DNA of 64,000 bases from the NCBI GenBank assembly GCA_905250025.1, contig CAJNOJ010000017.1, forward strand, positions 558,001 through 622,000. The letters are read 5' to 3'. The notes beneath the pieces were generated by a model. It was given only the letters and a program-made list of their open reading frames with translations, was not told the origin of the DNA and searched no databases. Of this stretch, positions 59,744 through 64,000 are shown in pieces. The DNA comes from Adineta ricciae (lineage: Eukaryota; Rotifera; Eurotatoria; Adinetida; Adinetidae). Numbering within the stretch: the first letter of the stretch is position 1; each line of letters begins with the position of its first letter. The translations under genes and the position numbers were made by a program.

Positions 59744-62276
59744 ATGTCGACACATATGACACTCGATAAGCAAACGTTTCTTGCAAATCATCCCGCATGT
59801 TTGTACACACAGTTTTCGTGTTTTGATTTCGCATTGATTGATGTTTATTTCTTTTGATCAGATGGTTACAATGGAACGATCGATGAGATCTATCAAAACG
59901 AGTTTTTATCGCGTTTACCTACCGATCGAGTCTATCTCGATCATGCTGGAACAACATTATATACTCAATCTCAACTAGATGCTCATTTTCGTCAACTTCG
60001 AACGTCATTCTTAAATAATCCTCATAGCGAACAAGAAGACTCGAAAACATTACTATTAATTCAGGAATGCATCGAATCGATCTTGTCAATATTTGAAACA
60101 TCCAGTCGAGATTATTCGATTGTATTCACATTGAATACGACACATGCGTGCCAATTACTATCTACGTTATTTCCATTTTCATCCAAATCTGAATATGCGT
60201 ATATGATCGACAGTCATAATAGTCTCATCGGCATTCGACAACAAGCTAAACTTCACGGTGGTTCGTTTTCTGTTATTGATTATCCTTCGTTTATTTACAA
60301 TCAACGAACGAACTCTGACTCTCATGAATCTTTTCATTGTGTTGGCCATTCACCGCCAGACTCAGAATCGACCAGCACATCAATATCCTATTGTCTATTC
60401 GCATGTCCAGCAGAGAATAATTTTAATGGACTGCGACCGCCATTGAATGAACTTGTGCGTCCATTTATTACTGCACGAGATGCTTCTTCGAGTGAATTTC
60501 CAATTCCAGTGAAAAATCAACCATCGAAATCGTGTCGATGGTTAACATTGGTTGATTGTGCGAAATATCTCTCAACAAAACCGTTCTCGCTCAAATCGTA
60601 TCCTGTTGATTTTGTTGTCTTGTCATTCTATAAAATCTTTGGTTATCCAACTGGCTTAGGTGCATTGATTATTCGAAATGATGTACTAAAAATCTTAAAC
60701 AAAGAACATTACTTTGGCGGTGGAAGTGTTGAATATGTCTCACCATATGATGAAACTCGTGTTGATTACAAATCCAATATCAATGGTTTCATTCATGGAA
60801 CGATTCCATTCACAAGTATTCTGTCTGTTTATCATGGTTTTCAGTTGATCACATCTCAATTAACTTACAAATCAATTTCTCTACATACACAATGTTTAAT
60901 CGATTACTGTCGAAATGAAATGTCTCGATTGGCTTATTCCAATGGACAGAAACTTTGTTTATTTTATGATGCAAGAGGTGATTTAACGAGAGACTGTGGT
61001 TATTCATACGGACCAATTTTAAATTTTAATCTGTATAATAAGCATGGCCAGTTTCTTTCTTGTCGCTTGATACAAAGGATCGCCAGTGATCATAATATTA
61101 CTCTACGTGTTGGAACATTCTGTGCACCAGGTGCAAGTCAAAGTTATCTTGGTTCGAGAAGGTCGCTTGAAACGAATCATGAGTGTTGTCGTGGACTTTT
61201 CTGTGGAACGAACCATGATGGCGAAGATGTGATCGATTTCGGCCGACAACCACTGGGTAGTATCCGTGTAAGTCTTGGTTGGATGAGCCGATATGAAGAT
61301 ATTCAAATCTGGATTGACTTTCTCTGTCAAATTGTTCTACAAGGCATTGGAATTGCACCATTATTTCCACCGTCAGTAGAGAATGGAAATCTCTTGACTG
61401 AAAATCTTAATTTAACTTTAACACATATTTACATCTATCCGATAAAATCTTGCGCACCTATGTCAGTTACAGAATGGCCTTTGACATCGATTGCTTTTCT
61501 CTATGATCGAGAATGGATGATTGTTGATCAAAATATGAATCCATTAACATTAAAACGTTTACCAAGTTTATCTCAAATCAAACCTCATATTGATCTAAAA
61601 CAAAAACAATTAATACTCAGTGCCAGTAATCATCCGTCTTTTATTATTGATATTCATCGCGGTTTGCTTCAAGTATTTCGAAAAAAAAACCGATGACTCC
61701 TATTCGTGTCTTTTAGATTCAGCAATTGTGAAATCATCGGTTCAATTAAAGGACAGAGCTCTTTGTAATGTTTATTCAGGTGAAATTGAACAATGGCTAA
61801 CTCGTGTGTTGGGTATATATGCAACTTTAGCACGGCGAACAATTGATAGTCAAATGACTCTAGCGAACGAAGGCGCTTTTCTTCTTGTACACGAAGAAAG
61901 TGTTCGACAAATCAAATCTGAATTGACTGATTATGAGAATATCACACACGAACGTTTTCGCCCGAATTTAGTTGTCGACGGGCAGAGTCCAAAACAAGTG
62001 TGTCCAGCATACAGTGAAGATTTATGGAAACGCATGCTCATCTTCCATGAAAACCAAATTATTCGATTAGAAACAAGTGGTTTATGCCAGCGTTGTTCGG
62101 CCGTTAATGTTGACCCATCGACAGGCAAAAATCAAAGTCATCTATTTACCCGTTTACAAACACAACGGCGAGAAGCAAATACTTTAAGGGCAAATTTTGG
62201 TATTTTATTGAATCTTTCCGAAATATATCCACACGCTTTAATTCGTGTCGGAGATAGTATTCAAGCTTTTACATAA
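59744..62276 (+). CDS. MOCOS: Molybdenum cofactor sulfurase (one-base frameshift in an A9 run)
   Basis: Exon 59744-59798, intron 59799-59861, exon 59862-62276. The N-terminal NifS-like PLP domain has YLDHAGTTLYTQSQL, NNPHS, the Lys-bearing SFYKIFGYPTGLGALI, YFGGGSVEY, and LRVGTFCAPG with the persulfide Cys in place of the usual CFCNTGAC context. The C-terminal MOSC part has IYIYPIKSCAPMSV and LYDREWMIVD. At 61681-61689 nine A residues put the frame out by one: with eight the reading continues as QVFRKKTDDSYSC to a natural end at ARVGDSIQAFT-like sequence (822 residues, exact codon total). The protein puts the terminal sulfur on Moco of xanthine dehydrogenase and aldehyde oxidase. The likely target gene follows 356 bp downstream. 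Confidence 0.88.
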
Positions 62277-62632
62277 TCGTTTCTTTTTTTTTAACGATAG
62301 ATGTCTTCTGTACGATGAATAAAGTATGATACAGAAATACCTGGATGCACGAGACTAGTTTAATCGATCCACATACGCAGAATAAGAAAATATTTTTCTT
62401 AGAGAGACATTTACAGCGTCGGATTTGAACTGATATCTTTTCACAATCACAAGTTGAATAAAAACATAAACTACGAAATATTTCTTATCTTCTTCAATTG
62501 TTTGCTGTTTGATAAATCAGTATTTTACACATTTTCTTTTTCGCACCGGCGCTATCTCTTTCACATACAAATACATACAGATATTCAGATCCGAAAGAAG
62601 AGCACAATACAAACTGTGTAACTCAAAAGAAA
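62277..62632. other. Short spacer between MOCOS and XDH
   Basis: AT-rich, 356 bp; expected to hold the MOCOS polyadenylation site and the XDH promoter. Confidence 0.5.
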
Positions 62633-64000
62633 ATGGTTAAAGAAAATATACAACAATCTACGCCTCCACCATTAGATTACCTTCTATTTTATGTCAATGG
62701 TAAACAGATTATCGAACATCATGTAGAACCTGATTGGACTCTCTTATGGTACCTTAGAAATAGTAGGCTGCATTGCTTTTTATTTGATTGCTATCATCGC
62801 TAAGTTCATTATTTTCTACTAGAGTTGAATTTGACAGGATCAAAGCTAGGGTGTGGTGAGGGTGGGTGTGGCGCTTGTACAGTGATGATATCCCAGTGCA
62901 TCGATCGACAATCTGGCTATATTGAACATCGAACGGTGAATGCTTGCCTTGCGCCGATTTGCTCAGTGGACGGTTGTCATGTGATAACTGTCGAAGGTTT
63001 AGGCTCTGTTGCGAAGTCTAATCTCCATCCGGCGCAATCACGATTAGCTGAAATGTATGGTTCCCAATGTGGATTTTGCACCCCGGGTATTGTTATGTCG
63101 TTGTATGGAACGGTGACTTCATCGAATCATTCCCCATCGTCAATAACAATGCACGATATTGAAGAAGCATTTGATGGAAATCTTTGTCGTTGTACTGGCT
63201 ATCGACCTATTCTCGATGCTGCTAAGTCGTTTGCTAAAGATATTAACAAACTACCATGTAAAGATCCGTGTTCATCAAAGCCCACATCAACAACATTGGA
63301 TAAATGCCTTTCATTCGTGAACAAACTTGACAAGGAACCAAATCAGATAGCATTTCCTAATGAACTGCGTCAACATATTCCACAATCAATTCAAATAAAA
63401 GGTTAATCGTGCAACCATCTTTACATATCACTCACTTATTCTTATCATTTAGGTTCATTAGTCGAATGGTACCGTCCGGTAACTCTAAATGAATTACTTC
63501 AACTCCGTTCTATGTATCCGGGTGGTGCATCGAAGCTCATTTTTGGTAACACTGAAGTTCAAATTGAGACGAAATTTAAACGTTTAAAATACCCACGTTT
63601 CATTTCCGTAACACATGTTGATGAGCTTCAACAACTCAAACGTACATCAACAAGTTTAATTCTTGGCGCTGGTGTCACTCTTACACGTTTACAAGCTAAA
63701 CTCTCCGAATGGAATGATCAAAAACTAGACGGAGGCATTTGTCAATCTCTGATCGATCAACTGAAATATTTTGCTTCGACACAGATTCGTAATGTTGCTT
63801 CACTTGGTGGAAACATTGTCAATGCTTCACCTATGTATGTACAGAATCTCTTCTTGTTTCTATTCCGAATCTTAACTGTTTTCAGTTCGGATGTCAATCC
63901 AGTTCTTCAGGCTGCTGATGCTGTTTTAGAATTACATCGCGGAGAGACAAATTCTGTTCGACTTGTCCCTCTACGCGAATTTTTCCTTAGTTATCGTCGT
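62633..64000 (+). CDS. XDH: Xanthine dehydrogenase, N-terminal part (runs off window)
   Basis: Exons 62633-62762, 62823-63401, 63453-63834 and 63886 onward. The first 2Fe-2S domain shows [10 protein letters not shown] and [13 protein letters not shown]; the second shows [14 protein letters not shown] and [13 protein letters not shown]. The FAD domain begins at about residue 240 ([43 protein letters not shown]). The molybdopterin domain lies outside the window. It oxidises hypoxanthine and xanthine to urate in purine breakdown and needs a sulfurated Moco. Aldehyde oxidase is a close relative; without the Moco domain I cannot exclude it. Confidence 0.88.

Noticed and set aside
61098..61370. Minus-strand ORFs over MOCOS
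   Set aside because: Antisense shadows of the PLP domain.
61681..61689. Programmed ribosomal frameshift in MOCOS
   Set aside because: No stem-loop or pseudoknot is apparent next to the run, and no MOCOS relative is known to use one; a homopolymer error is simpler.
1..64000. CRISPR arrays, bacterial operons, telomeric repeats, complete transposons with terminal repeats
   Set aside because: Looked for and not seen; the DNA is eukaryotic with spliced genes.

Overview
This window reads as nuclear DNA of a bdelloid-type rotifer, although no marker gene fixes the taxon. The evidence is: animal genes (PDE4, calsyntenin, JADE, RXR, axonemal dynein light chain, SAC1, a TKS-like PX-SH3 protein) cut by many 45-60 bp GT-AG introns; AT-rich spacers; an intron-free GPCR; a decayed F-box gene; one bacterial-type gene (deoC); and two diverged copies of one region, as expected from uncollapsed haplotypes. 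Gene models were built by hand from splice sites, reading phase and family similarity. All totals come out as whole codons unless noted.

Layout. 1-497 (-): 5' end of a SAC1 phosphoinositide phosphatase. 773-1774 (-): single-exon GPCR. 2816-4736 (-): PX plus three SH3 protein, nine exons. 5539-29010 (-): a cAMP phosphodiesterase 4 locus with at least six first exons and one further upstream exon. Inside it, 6617-12481 and 12483-18315 are two diverged copies of the same 5.8 kb joined at a single N (12482). This is most likely a false join of two haplotypes, with one real gene underneath. 29011-38255: gene-poor, with F-box relics (about 33060-34314) and a small secreted antistasin-like protein (36017-36328). 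38256-44274 (-): calsyntenin, 16 exons. 44967-48176 (-): JADE-type double-PHD protein, eight exons.

48670-51916 (-): a 1011-residue protein that looks like two degenerate pogo-like transposase (HTH plus DDE) modules in tandem. It is divergent to DNAL4 (52203-52749, +), which is followed by a diverged barrier-to-autointegration-factor-like gene (52898-53227, +). 53350-55053 (+): broken trypsin-like protease. 55592-57215 (-): RXR-type nuclear receptor with an unusual C-terminus. 57345-58010 (-): intron-free bacterial-type deoxyribose-phosphate aldolase. 59744-62276 (+): molybdenum cofactor sulfurase with a one-base homopolymer shift. 62633 to the window end (+): xanthine dehydrogenase, the enzyme that this sulfurase activates.

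Most notable: the PDE4 first-exon array and the haplotype join; the tandem DDE gene; the MOCOS-XDH neighbour pair; two GC-AG introns supported by homology; and the RXR without a standard AF-2 helix.
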